The notes under the pieces: generated by a model
Told to the model about the DNA's origin: nothing
Databases searched by the model: none
The model's input: only the letters and a program-made list of their open reading frames with translations
NCBI GenBank assembly: GCA_964657885.1
Contig: CAZZWO010000053.1
Span: 1 to 15,766 of the forward strand
Length of the DNA: 15,766 nt
Reading direction: 5' to 3'
DNA from: BOG-908 sp964657885
GTDB lineage: Bacteria; Pseudomonadota; Alphaproteobacteria; Acetobacterales; Acetobacteraceae
Shown: positions 7,047-14,108 of the stretch, one piece after another
Layout of the letters: every line of letters starts with the position of its first letter
How positions within the stretch are numbered: the stretch's first letter is position 1
Made by a program: the position numbers and the translations under genes

Positions 7047-8033
7047 TCAGTTCCGGCCGGTTGCAGCGGGTGCCGAGCGCAGCAGGAGTATCGCGATCCG
7101 GCGGTTGGCGGCCGCCAGCGGATCCTTCGGCACCAGGGGATCGCGGTCGCCATGACCTGTCACGTCGCGAATGCGGCCGTCCGGCAACCCTGCTTCTGTC
7201 AGGATGCGGCGCGTCGCATTGGCCCGGTCCGCCGACAGGTCCCAATTGCTGCGTCCCGCGCCGGGGTATGGCGAAGCGTCGGTGTAGCCGGCGACCGCCA
7301 CCGGCTCGTGCAGCGCCATCAGCATCGGGGTCAATCGCGCGAGCACGGCGCGGGCGCGTGCGTTCGGTTCGGGCGACCCGGTGGCGAACATCGGCAATCC
7401 TTCGGAATCCCGGATCTGCACGCGCAGCCCGTCGGGCGTGAGGTCGATGGTGAGTTGGCGGGCGATCGGGGCCAGGTCAGGGTCGGCCGCGATGGCCCGC
7501 TGCATGGCGTCGGCCGCCTTGGCGAAGTTCTTCTGCTCGTCCCGCCGGGCCTGCTCGGCCACCTTGAAGGCCTGCTTGCCGGCTTCGGAACCGGGCCCGC
7601 CGGGCAACACCGCCTGTTGCTGGGCGAGGTCCTGTGCAGCGCCTGGACCGGCCGTCTCGGCATGAACCGAATGCACCGCCAACGTGTCGCTGCCGTCATC
7701 ATCCTGGTCCACCGGCGGCGCGTTGGCGTTCATCACCGCGACCGTTCCGCGGTCCGAAATGGCGGGCCCATCCTCGAACGGGGATTGGCCCGCCAGCGGC
7801 CGCCCGGTCCCCGAGCGCTGCACGCTGACCGAGGCGCTGGGGCTGAAATAGTCCGCAAGGCCGCGACGCTGCGCTTCGGTCGTTGCGTTGAGCAGCCACA
7901 TCAGCAGGAAGAATGCCATCATCGCGGTCACGAAATCGGCGTAGGCGACCTTCCAGGCGCCGCCATGATGCCCGCCCTCGATCACTTCCTCTCGCCGGAT
8001 GATCGTCACCATCTTGGGATCGCGCTTGCTCAT
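7047..8033 (-). CDS. motB: Flagellar motor stator protein MotB
   Basis: A 328-residue protein. The N-terminus MSKRDPKMVTIIRREEV followed by GGHHGGAWKVAYADFVTAMM is the MotB signature. D33 in the single transmembrane helix is the proton-carrying aspartate, and the plug helix follows (NATTEAQRRGLADYF). A long Gln/Asp/Ala-rich linker leads to a C-terminal OmpA-like peptidoglycan-binding domain (VAVAGYTDASPYPG, then LSADRANATRRIL, then GHGDRDPL). ATG 8031-8033 is chosen because it begins the family N-terminus and has GGTGAGG just before it. ATG 8060 would add nine residues, and the further-upstream frame overlaps the GT39 gene. motB precedes motA, the reverse of the usual order. Confidence 0.93.
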   Translation of the reverse strand: MSKRDPKMVTIIRREEVIEGGHHGGAWKVAYADFVTAMMAFFLLMWLLNATTEAQRRGLADYFSPSASVSVQRSGTGRPLAGQSPFEDGPAISDRGTVAVMNANAPPVDQDDDGSDTLAVHSVHAETAGPGAAQDLAQQQAVLPGGPGSEAGKQAFKVAEQARRDEQKNFAKAADAMQRAIAADPDLAPIARQLTIDLTPDGLRVQIRDSEGLPMFATGSPEPNARARAVLARLTPMLMALHEPVAVAGYTDASPYPGAGRSNWDLSADRANATRRILTEAGLPDGRIRDVTGHGDRDPLVPKDPLAAANRRIAILLLRSAPAATGRN

Positions 8034-8085
8034 CCTCACCACCAAAGCTTCGGCGGCCATGATGACGCGGCTGGTTAAGGCGGCT

Positions 8086-9582
8086 TTAGGAGCGGGGGAC
8101 GGAACGCGATGCGGGCAGCAGGACCGGTGGGGGCGCCAAGCGTGCCGCACAGGGCGTCCAGCTTGCGACGTAGAAGCGGTAACGTTCGGCGACCACGCCA
8201 TGCCGGGCGCGCGTTGCGCCACCCACCTCACGCACGCCAGACCACAGGCACCGGTCCGGCTCGCCGGCCTCGCGCATGCTGCGAACCAGCAGGACCGGCT
8301 GGCCATCGAGCGGGGCCACCGGCAGCCGGAACAGCGCCCATCGAGGTTCCGCGCCGGCTACGGGCCCGTGCAGGTGCCAGGCGAGTTCCGATGCCAGACC
8401 GTATTCGTCCGCGGCCACGTAAGTGACCTTGGCCGCACGCTCCGCCGCGTAAACCTCACCCGCGAGGTCCGACCAGCCGGCCAGCCGGATCAGGGTGAAA
8501 TCGAGCGCCCGTGGCAGCGGGAACGGCGCCCCGGCCGCCTGCACATACACGACCAGCGCACATGCCAGCCCCAGCCACGCGGCCTGCCGCCATAAACGTG
8601 CGGGCATGCCGGACGCCGCGAGAGCCGCGCCCGGATAGATGATCGCCGGCCAGTTCGCCTGCACGCGGCCACCCAGCGCATGCTGCAGGAACACGGCGGC
8701 CGGTAGTAATGTGAGGCAGGCCAGCAAGACCGGCCCGCTCTCGCGGCGCCAGGCGGCCCGCCCCGCGGTCACCAAGCCCACGCCGAGCACCCATGCCACG
8801 CCCGGTGTCGCCAGCCCGATCTGCCCGCCGACCAGCTCCACGACGAAGCGCCACGCCTGGCCGGGGTGCCAGTCGCCGGTGCGGCCACCCTGCTTGGTGA
8901 AGCTGACCCAGCCATGCGCGGCGTTCCACGCCAGCACCGGCGCAAACACCGTCAGCGCAACCGCGCCGCCCGCCCAGAGCTGCCAGCACCGGAGCCACCG
9001 CCGGGCGTCCGGCACCGCCACCAGCCAGACCGCAATGCCGGCCCCGAGCAGGCAAGCGGTGTATTTGCTGTCCAGCGCCAGACCTGCGCACAGGCCTACG
9101 CCCAGCCACCAGTTGGGGCTGCGGCCACGCACCAGCCGGCCGAGGCAGGCGAGTGCGGCCGTCCAGAAGAACAGCAGCGGCGTGTCGGGCGTCATCACCA
9201 CCGCGCCCACGTTCAGCACCAGCGTCGCGTTGAGCAGCATCGCCGCAACCACGCCGGCGCTGCGCCCCGACGATGCGCTCGCCTTATCCCTTGGACCCGA
9301 GGCCCAGAAATCCTCGGCAGCGCGCATCAGCAGCAGCGAGCCGAGCAAGGCCGACACCGGTCCGAGCAACCGCACACCCAGCGCGGTGTCGCCGGCGATT
9401 GCGGTTCCCGCGCGTATCCAAAGCGCCACCATGGGCGGATGGTCCAGGTAGCCCGGCGCCAGCGCGCGCGACCACACCCAGTAATAGGCTTCGTCCGCCG
9501 ATAACGGGGAGCGGGCTGCGACCACCAGCCGGATCGCGGTCAGCACCAGCAGCCCCAGCCGGAAGGCGAACGACGCGTTCAT
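8086..9582 (-). CDS. GT39/ArnT-like membrane glycosyltransferase (PMT_2 type)
   Basis: A 498-residue polytopic membrane protein. The first periplasmic loop has SPLSADEAYYWVWSRAL (25-41) followed by GYLDHPPMVALW (44-55), the hallmark of the PMT/ArnT (GT-C fold) family with its catalytic acidic pair (D30, E31). Many hydrophobic helices follow, ending in a soluble periplasmic tail. Such enzymes transfer a sugar from a polyprenyl-phosphate donor to lipid, glycan or protein on the outer face of the inner membrane; the acceptor here is unknown. ATG 9580-9582 begins the conserved N-terminus; a GTG at 9660 would add 26 unlikely residues. The motB start is 52 bases downstream on the same strand, so the three genes may be co-transcribed. 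Confidence 0.85.
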   Translation of the reverse strand: MNASFAFRLGLLVLTAIRLVVAARSPLSADEAYYWVWSRALAPGYLDHPPMVALWIRAGTAIAGDTALGVRLLGPVSALLGSLLLMRAAEDFWASGPRDKASASSGRSAGVVAAMLLNATLVLNVGAVVMTPDTPLLFFWTAALACLGRLVRGRSPNWWLGVGLCAGLALDSKYTACLLGAGIAVWLVAVPDARRWLRCWQLWAGGAVALTVFAPVLAWNAAHGWVSFTKQGGRTGDWHPGQAWRFVVELVGGQIGLATPGVAWVLGVGLVTAGRAAWRRESGPVLLACLTLLPAAVFLQHALGGRVQANWPAIIYPGAALAASGMPARLWRQAAWLGLACALVVYVQAAGAPFPLPRALDFTLIRLAGWSDLAGEVYAAERAAKVTYVAADEYGLASELAWHLHGPVAGAEPRWALFRLPVAPLDGQPVLLVRSMREAGEPDRCLWSGVREVGGATRARHGVVAERYRFYVASWTPCAARLAPPPVLLPASRSVPRS

Positions 9583-9678
9583 CGGCCTGCAGAGGTCGCG
9601 GCAAAAGCTTTCACCGCGCCCGTCTAGATGAGTTCGGGCGCCCCTTGCCAGCCCGGACACGTCGTAAGATTATCTCGC

Positions 9679-10554
9679 CTAGCGAACGTCCCGCCACCCG
9701 GCGACGCGGCGGCCGGCGGCCTGCACCAGCATGTCGGTGGCCTTGCCGCAAAGGGCGAACAGCAGGATGGCGGCGATCACCCGCTCCGGCCGGCCGGTCT
9801 GTTCCGCGTCCATCAGCAAAAAGCCCAGGCCGTCGCTGGCGCCCATCAGTTCAGCGGCGGCCACGAACATCCATCCCAGGCCGAGCCCGGTACGCAGCCC
9901 GACGATGTAGGCCGGCAGGCTGGCGGGCAGCAGGATCTGGGTGATCGTCTGCAGGCGGGTCAGCGTCAGCACGCGTCCCACCTCGATCAGTTTGCGATCG
10001 ACGCCTGCGATGCCTGCCATCAGGTTCAGATAGACCGGGAAGAATGCCCCCAGCGCGATGAGGTAGATTTTCGAACCTTCGAAGATGCCGAACCACAAGA
10101 TGAAAGGCGGCACCCAGGCGATGGACGGCACGCTGCGCAAAGCCTGCACCGTCGGGTCGAGCAACCGGCGTGCCGCCAACGATCCCCCGGTGAGTGTGCC
10201 CAGCACCGTGCCGAGCAGCGCGCCCAGGCAAAAGCCGAGTGCCAGCCGGCGCAAACTCGAAACGAGGTTGCTCGTCAGTTCACCGCTGCGAAACATCTCC
10301 GACAACGCGCGCAATACGGCGGACGGTGCGGGCAGAAGATCGGGCGACACAAGGCGGGTGCTTGCCAACTGCCAGACCAGCATCAGAACCGCCGGCAATA
10401 TCAGGCCGGCGGGAAATCGCCTGGCTGAAATCTGGCCGGCGCGGCCGAACCGTCCGGCGGACCGCGAGCCAACCGCACGTGCGGATGCCGACCGTCTTAC
10501 ACCGTTGGCCGGGCCGCTGCCTCGCCGTGCGACCGCATCGAGCAAACCAGCCAA
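9679..10554 (-). CDS. ssuC: ABC importer permease, SsuC/TauC family
   Basis: A 291-residue inner-membrane protein of the BPD-type permease family. Alignable landmarks are VWQLAST (60-66), LLPAPSAVLRAL, ALRSVPSIAWVPPFILWFGI (138-157), YLIALGAFFPVYLNL and the ATPase-contacting EAA loop EVGRVLTLTRLQTITQILLP. GLGWMFVAAAELMGASDGLG is also typical. It closely follows the SsuC (alkanesulfonate) pattern; nitrate and taurine permeases are related. The start is TTG 10552-10554, eight bases after the stop of the binding-protein gene. It gives an unusual Arg/Ser-rich N-terminal tail of about 47 residues before the first helix, so the true start may be further in. Confidence 0.85.
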   Translation of the reverse strand: MAGLLDAVARRGSGPANGVRRSASARAVGSRSAGRFGRAGQISARRFPAGLILPAVLMLVWQLASTRLVSPDLLPAPSAVLRALSEMFRSGELTSNLVSSLRRLALGFCLGALLGTVLGTLTGGSLAARRLLDPTVQALRSVPSIAWVPPFILWFGIFEGSKIYLIALGAFFPVYLNLMAGIAGVDRKLIEVGRVLTLTRLQTITQILLPASLPAYIVGLRTGLGLGWMFVAAAELMGASDGLGFLLMDAEQTGRPERVIAAILLFALCGKATDMLVQAAGRRVAGWRDVR

Positions 10555-10562
10555 GCTGCGGG

Positions 10563-11558
10563 CTATTCGGCGGCGATCTGCGTGTCGAACAACTCCGCCT
10601 GCGCGCGGCTGAGATCGGCACTCGCCGAGAGGCTGCCGCTCGCTTTCAGGATCGGTGCTGCGGCCGCGATCTGTGCACGCGTGGCGGCGTCCACGTTCGG
10701 ATTGCTGAAATCGGTACGCCCGAGTTCACGCCTCGCCACCTCCGGCGACAACTTTGCAGCCGCGGCCAGGATGTTGGCGACTTCCGCGGGGTTCGAACGC
10801 GCCCAGGCCCGGGCGCGCTCATAGGCCGCGATCACCCGGCGAACCAGCTCCGGATGTTCGCTCAGCAGCGCGTCGCGGGCGAGCAGCGTGCCGGGGCTGT
10901 TGAGCGACTTGTCGCGGAAGAACAGCGTGTCGTGGCTTTGCAGTTCCGCCTGCGCCATGAACGGGTCCAGTCCGGCCCATGCATCGACATCGCCGCGATC
11001 CAGCGCAAGCCGCCCATCCTGGTGCTGCAACGGCACCAGGGTGATGTCGCCACGCCCGAGCCCCACGGTCGCCAATGCGCGTAACAGCAGGATGTTCGGG
11101 TCGGTGCCAGGGGTTGCCGCCACGCGCTTGCCCTTGAGGTCCGACAGCCGTGTGATGCCGGAGCCCTGCCGGGTGACGAGCGCCGACCATTCCGGCCGCG
11201 AGAACACGTAGACAACCTTGGCGGGCGTGCCGTTCGCCCGGCCCAGCAGCGCTGCAGCGCCGGCTGTCGAGCCGATGTCAATCGAGCGGCCGCGCAGATA
11301 TTCCAGCGCCTTGTTGCTGCCTGCGCTGAGCACCCATTGAACCGTGGTCTTGGGGCCCACCGCCTCTTCGACCCAATGCTTGTCCTTCAGCACAAGGCTC
11401 AATGGATTGTAATACGCGTAATCCAGCCGCAGTACCGACGGATCATCGGCACGCGCCTTGCCCGCACCGGACAGCAGCGTCATCACGGACAATGCCGCAG
11501 CGAGAACGACCCGTCCCACGCCGCCGATCCCGTGCCGCCGAGTGATTAGCGCCTGCAT
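10563..11558 (-). CDS. ssuA: Periplasmic aliphatic-sulfonate-binding protein, SsuA-like
   Basis: A 331-residue exported protein. The signal peptide is residues 1-37 (TRRHGIGG, a hydrophobic core, then an ARA site before DD). The mature part follows the SsuA/NMT1-type binding-protein pattern: LRLDYAYYNPLSLVLKD, VQWVLSAGSNKALEYLRGRSIDIG, YVFSRPEWSALV and LKGKRVAATPGTDPNILLLRAL. It should capture sulfonates (or a similar organosulfur or nitrogen compound) for the SsuBC transporter. ATG 11556-11558 is preferred over GTG 11561 because AAGGGG (complement of 11565-11570) lies six bases before it. It lies between the ATPase and permease genes, an ssuB-ssuA-ssuC order. No ssuD or ssuE monooxygenase gene is in the window. 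Confidence 0.87.
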   Translation of the reverse strand: MQALITRRHGIGGVGRVVLAAALSVMTLLSGAGKARADDPSVLRLDYAYYNPLSLVLKDKHWVEEAVGPKTTVQWVLSAGSNKALEYLRGRSIDIGSTAGAAALLGRANGTPAKVVYVFSRPEWSALVTRQGSGITRLSDLKGKRVAATPGTDPNILLLRALATVGLGRGDITLVPLQHQDGRLALDRGDVDAWAGLDPFMAQAELQSHDTLFFRDKSLNSPGTLLARDALLSEHPELVRRVIAAYERARAWARSNPAEVANILAAAAKLSPEVARRELGRTDFSNPNVDAATRAQIAAAAPILKASGSLSASADLSRAQAELFDTQIAAE

Positions 11559-11564
11559 CACGAT

Positions 11565-11570
11565 CCCCTT
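11565..11570 (-). promoter_or_regulatory. Ribosome binding site deciding the ssuA start
   Basis: AAGGGG on the minus strand, six bases from ATG 11558 but only three from the GTG at 11561, favours the ATG. Confidence 0.5.
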
Positions 11571-11638
11571 GCCGGAAGCGCGTGCGTAGTGGCTTTATAT
11601 CCTACTCGTCAACAATGATATCCGTGTAGCGCCGGCGG

Positions 11639-12409
11639 CTAACCCTCGCCGAGCGCCGCGAGCAGCGATTTCCGCAGTGCGGCCAGTTCTGCATCCCCGC
11701 GATCACGCGGGCGGCTGAACGGCACCGTTTCGACAGCGCTGATCCGGCCGGGCCGCGGCGACATGACAATCACGCGGTCGGCCAGGACCACCGCCTCCTC
11801 CACGTCATGCGTGACCAGCAGCATGGTCGTTCGCTCCGCCTGCCAGATTCGCTCCAGCTCGGTCTGCATGCGCAGCCGTGTCAGCGCGTCAAGCGCCCCG
11901 AACGGCTCGTCGAGCAACAGGATGCCGGGGCGTGCAACCAGCCCCCGCGCGATCGCCACGCGCTGCGCCATGCCGCCGGAAAGCTGGGCGGGATAGGCGC
12001 GCGCGAAGCCGCCCAGGCCGACCAGCTCGAGGTGCTCGCTGACCAGTTGGGCCTTTCGCGCGCTGGTCATCGGTGCGTTGCGCAGGGCGAGTGCGATGTT
12101 TTGCTCGGCGGTCAGCCAGGGCAGCAACCTGGCCTCCTGGAACACCAGGCCGCGGTCCAGCCCGGTGTCCGTCACCGGCACTCCGCCCGCATGGATTTCG
12201 CCGCTGTCGGGCCGTTCGAGACCGGCGATCATCCGCAGCAGCGTGGACTTGCCGCACCCGCTCGCCCCGACGATGGCCACGAACGAGCCCGCTGCAATGT
12301 CCAGCGTGACATCCTGCACCGCCGCAAACGCACCCGCCCCGGCATCGAAGCTTTTGCCGACATGCGAAAGCACGAGCCCCGCGGCGATGGTTTCGTCCGG
12401 TGCGGGCAT
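11639..12409 (-). CDS. ssuB: ABC importer ATPase, SsuB-like
   Basis: A 256-residue ATPase. Walker A is GASGCGKST (48-56), the Q-loop is VFQEARLLPW with Q91, the signature is LSGGMAQR (143-150), Walker B is ILLLDEP (163-169) and the switch His is H201 in THD. The LLPW sequence after the Q-loop and the short length are typical of SsuB, TauB and NrtD importers. It powers the permease encoded two genes downstream. The start is uncertain. ATG 12407-12409 gives the family length but lacks a Shine-Dalgarno sequence. The frame continues to a TTG at 12505, and a GGAGA near 12465 could serve a start in between. About 80 bases separate it from ssuA. Confidence 0.88.
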   Translation of the reverse strand: MPAPDETIAAGLVLSHVGKSFDAGAGAFAAVQDVTLDIAAGSFVAIVGASGCGKSTLLRMIAGLERPDSGEIHAGGVPVTDTGLDRGLVFQEARLLPWLTAEQNIALALRNAPMTSARKAQLVSEHLELVGLGGFARAYPAQLSGGMAQRVAIARGLVARPGILLLDEPFGALDALTRLRMQTELERIWQAERTTMLLVTHDVEEAVVLADRVIVMSPRPGRISAVETVPFSRPRDRGDAELAALRKSLLAALGEG

Positions 12410-12546
12410 TTCGGCATGATCGAAAGTGCCGGCTGCTTTGTCGGTTGTGGAAATCAGCCCGTCTCCAGATTGGCTCTCGCGCCCGGCACCAATGCCACGA
12501 CGCAAACATTTGTTCTGTCGGCACCGCCTTACAACGACAGAGGTAT

Positions 12547-12824
12547 TCAGACAGCCAGTGCGCTGACGATGTCCGTGTGCCCGAAAACATCACCCTTGTA
12601 GAGCAACGGCACCTCTCGAACCTTGGCCAGCGCGTAGCTGAAGACATCGCCGACATTCAAACCCGCAGGATGGCCGCTGCCCTTGCCGAAGGTGACGAAT
12701 GCGAAGTCGACACACATAGTGCTGATCAAAGCCCGCCCCGCCTGCTGTATCGCAGTGACAATGCGTCTCGCTCAGGCTCCGTGAAGGCTATGGCTACCAG
12801 TGCCGAGGTATCCACGACGATCAC
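12547..12824 (-). pseudogene. vapC: Degraded VapC toxin (PIN domain), frameshift plus internal deletion
   Basis: Two VapC pieces lie in different frames. GTG 12822-12824 starts MIVVDTSALVAIAFTEPERDA, a textbook VapC N-terminus with the first catalytic Asp, but the frame drifts and stops at TGA 12726-12728. In the next frame QQAGRALIST continues the family pattern, then jumps to FGKGSGHPAGLNVGDVFSYALAKVREVPLL and ends KGDVFGHTDIVSAL before TGA 12547-12549. Compared with the usual length of about 130 residues, the central part with the conserved Glu is missing (roughly 40 codons). DC and GDDF positions usual in the family read DV and GDVF. The ribonuclease toxin is therefore almost certainly inactive. 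The start overlaps the vapB stop (GTGA), the normal vapBC arrangement. Family comparison is from memory. Confidence 0.8.
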
Positions 12825-13069
12825 CTAGGCAGTCCGGCCGGGTCCCACGCCATCGCGTCAAACGCGTCCGTACGATCAGGAACACGATCAAGCTGCGATA
12901 GGAGGGCAGCGATACGCCTTTCGGTGAGCGCCGGCACGGATGTGCCCCGCGTGTCCGCCGCCAGACGATCGACGGCGCGTTCGACGACCGCAGTCTTGGT
13001 CAAGCCCGTCGCCCGGGCAAGCCGTTCGACTTTCGCCACCACGACCGGGTCGGCAATCTGCAACGCCAT
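12821..13069 (-). CDS. vapB: VapB-family antitoxin (Rv0623/PSK-type)
   Basis: An 82-residue protein starting at ATG 13067-13069: MALQIADPVVVAKVERLAR, then TGLTKTAVVERAVDRLA, a ribbon-helix-helix-like N-terminal DNA-binding half. A C-terminal toxin-neutralising tail follows (DRTDAFDAMAWDP, AGLPR). The MAL start is the family start; ATG 13096 and further upstream starts give unlikely extensions. The TGA overlaps the vapC GTG by four bases. The gene looks intact although its toxin is broken, so it is either a leftover or a retained regulator or anti-addiction gene. It is divergent from the arsR-like gene. Confidence 0.85.
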   Translation of the reverse strand: MALQIADPVVVAKVERLARATGLTKTAVVERAVDRLAADTRGTSVPALTERRIAALLSQLDRVPDRTDAFDAMAWDPAGLPR

Positions 13070-13098
13070 GCTCGACACCCATGTTGAAAAATCCATGG

Positions 13099-13112
13099 TC
13101 GATATACATCGA
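13099..13112 (-). promoter_or_regulatory. Candidate VapB operator overlapping a possible -10
   Basis: The inverted repeat TCGAT-atac-ATCGA lies 30 bases upstream of vapB. On the minus strand TATATC inside it could be a -10, with a poor TTCGTG 17 bases upstream. A palindrome over the -10 is what autorepression by a VapB protein would need, but short palindromes arise by chance. Confidence 0.25.
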
Positions 13113-13144
13113 GCGCACCGGAACACGAACAGTCGGCTCTGCCC

Positions 13145-13173
13145 TTGCGTCGTCACATTCGACGCGCTAGACA
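13145..13173 (+). promoter_or_regulatory. Possible promoter for a leaderless arsR-like transcript
   Basis: TTGCGT (13145-13150) and TAGACA (13168-13173) are 17 bases apart; each matches the sigma70 consensus in only three positions. Transcription would begin around 13180, within a few bases of ATG 13183, and there is no Shine-Dalgarno sequence before that ATG. Confidence 0.25.
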
Positions 13174-13192
13174 CTGAACCGAATGGTTCAGT
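13173..13192. promoter_or_regulatory. Palindromic operator enclosing the regulator's start codon
   Basis: ACTGAACC (13173-13180) and GGTTCAGT (13185-13192) are exact reverse complements separated by GAAT. The ATG (13183-13185) lies across the spacer and right arm. The site is the right size for a dimeric winged-helix protein and would block both transcription start and translation of its own gene. Confidence 0.5.
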
Positions 13193-13545
13193 TTTCAGCA
13201 GCCCGCTTCGATGCCTCGTTTGCCGCGCTGTCGGACGTCACCCGGCGTGGCGTTCTGGAACAGCTTGGGCGTGCGAACGCTTCGATCACGGAGCTTGCCG
13301 AACAATTCGACATGACGCTCACGGGCATGAGAAAGCACGTCAGCGTCCTGGAGGAGGCAGGGCTCGTTGCGACGGAGAAAATCGGACGCGTGCGGACCTG
13401 CAAGCTCGGCCCACGCCGGATGGATGAAGAAGCGGCATGGATCGAGAGTTACCGCCGGCTCTGGAGCGAACGCTTCGACGAGCTGGACAAGCTTGTCAGG
13501 AAACTGAAGCAAAGGGAGAAGGTCGATGGACGCAGCACAAAATGA
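13183..13545 (+). CDS. ArsR-type winged-helix repressor paired with an SRPBCC protein
   Basis: A 120-residue regulator. FAALSDVTRRGVLEQLGR (13-30) is the ArsR N-terminal helix pair, and ASITELAEQFDMTLTGMRKH (33-52) is the helix-turn-helix. VSVLEEAGLVATEKIGRVR (53-71) covers the recognition-helix end and wing. No Cys metal-binding motif (CxC) is present; the single Cys at 73 is in the wing region, so metal sensing is unlikely. This MVQ-starting subgroup is typically encoded with an SRPBCC/AHSA1 protein, as here, where the genes overlap by 20 bases. It probably represses its own operon through the palindrome over the start codon. The signal is unknown. Confidence 0.88.
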   Translation: MVQFSAARFDASFAALSDVTRRGVLEQLGRANASITELAEQFDMTLTGMRKHVSVLEEAGLVATEKIGRVRTCKLGPRRMDEEAAWIESYRRLWSERFDELDKLVRKLKQREKVDGRSTK

Positions 13546-14026
13546 GGCCGGCTCGGGAAAGAACCGCACCGCGGTGGAACGGAAATCCGATCGTGAACTG
13601 GTCGTTACAAGAACGTTCAACGGCCCCGCACGCATCGTGTTCGAGGCCTGGGTCAGACCCGAGTTGCTCACCCAATGGTGGGCGCCAAAGTCCTTCGGCG
13701 TGTCGTTCATCTCCTGCGACGTCGATGCTCGTACCGGCGGCACCTACCGTTTCGTGTTCCGCCACCCGGAATCAGGGCAGCCTGTCGCGTTCTTCGGCAA
13801 GTATATCGAGGTGATCCCCAACGCCCGCCTCGTCTGGACGAACGAGGAGGACGGCGAAGGCGGAGCCGTCACCACGGTCACCTTCGAAGAGCGTGGCGGC
13901 GAGACCCTGGTGGTCATGCACGATCTCTACGCCTCGAAGGAAGCCCTCGACAACGCCATCGCCTCGCAAAGCACCAGCGGCTTCACCGAAATGTTCGAAC
14001 AACTGGACGAGCTTGTTGCAACCTGA
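13526..14026 (+). CDS. SRPBCC/AHSA1-family protein
   Basis: A 166-residue single-domain protein with the Bet v1-like/AHSA1 pattern: DRELVVTRTFNGPARIVFEAW (in segments, 22-42), then ELLTQWWAPKSF (46-57). Further along are CDVDARTGGTYRFVFRHP, FFGKYIEVIPNARLVWTNE and a C-terminal helix GFTEMFEQLDELV. The fold makes a hydrophobic cavity that binds lipophilic ligands; no catalytic role is assigned. It may sense or sequester a compound controlling the overlapping ArsR-type repressor (inference). AAGGGAG at 13512-13518 supports ATG 13526 within the end of the regulator gene. The first 20 residues are polar and not conserved-looking. Confidence 0.88.
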   Translation: MDAAQNEAGSGKNRTAVERKSDRELVVTRTFNGPARIVFEAWVRPELLTQWWAPKSFGVSFISCDVDARTGGTYRFVFRHPESGQPVAFFGKYIEVIPNARLVWTNEEDGEGGAVTTVTFEERGGETLVVMHDLYASKEALDNAIASQSTSGFTEMFEQLDELVAT

Positions 14027-14108
14027 GCGCGCGCGGATGACAGTCGCGCATTCACTGACACTGGCACGCAGCCATCAAGGGAAATCAATCGCCGCTGAGT
14101 AGGTGCAA

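Noticed and set aside
6867..8078. 403-codon plus-strand frame opposite motA/motB
   Set aside because: It is antisense to two confidently identified stator genes and shows no motif.
8034..8306. N-terminal extension of MotB up to 8306
   Set aside because: It overlaps the 3' end of the GT39 gene and has Cys/Arg-rich shadow composition; the MotB family N-terminus begins at 8033.
9583..9678. Intrinsic terminator after ssuC
   Set aside because: Only a 5-bp CGGGC/GCCCG stem with a long loop and no T-run.
11559..11638. Separate promoter for ssuA (TTGACG at complement of 11607-11612)
   Set aside because: No -10 at acceptable spacing; the nearby TATAAA is only 7 bases away. The 80-base gap may still hold a promoter but the sequence does not show it.
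14027..14108. Terminator between the SRPBCC gene and guaA
   Set aside because: Only short GCGCG/CGCGC pairing with no T-run; nothing convincing.
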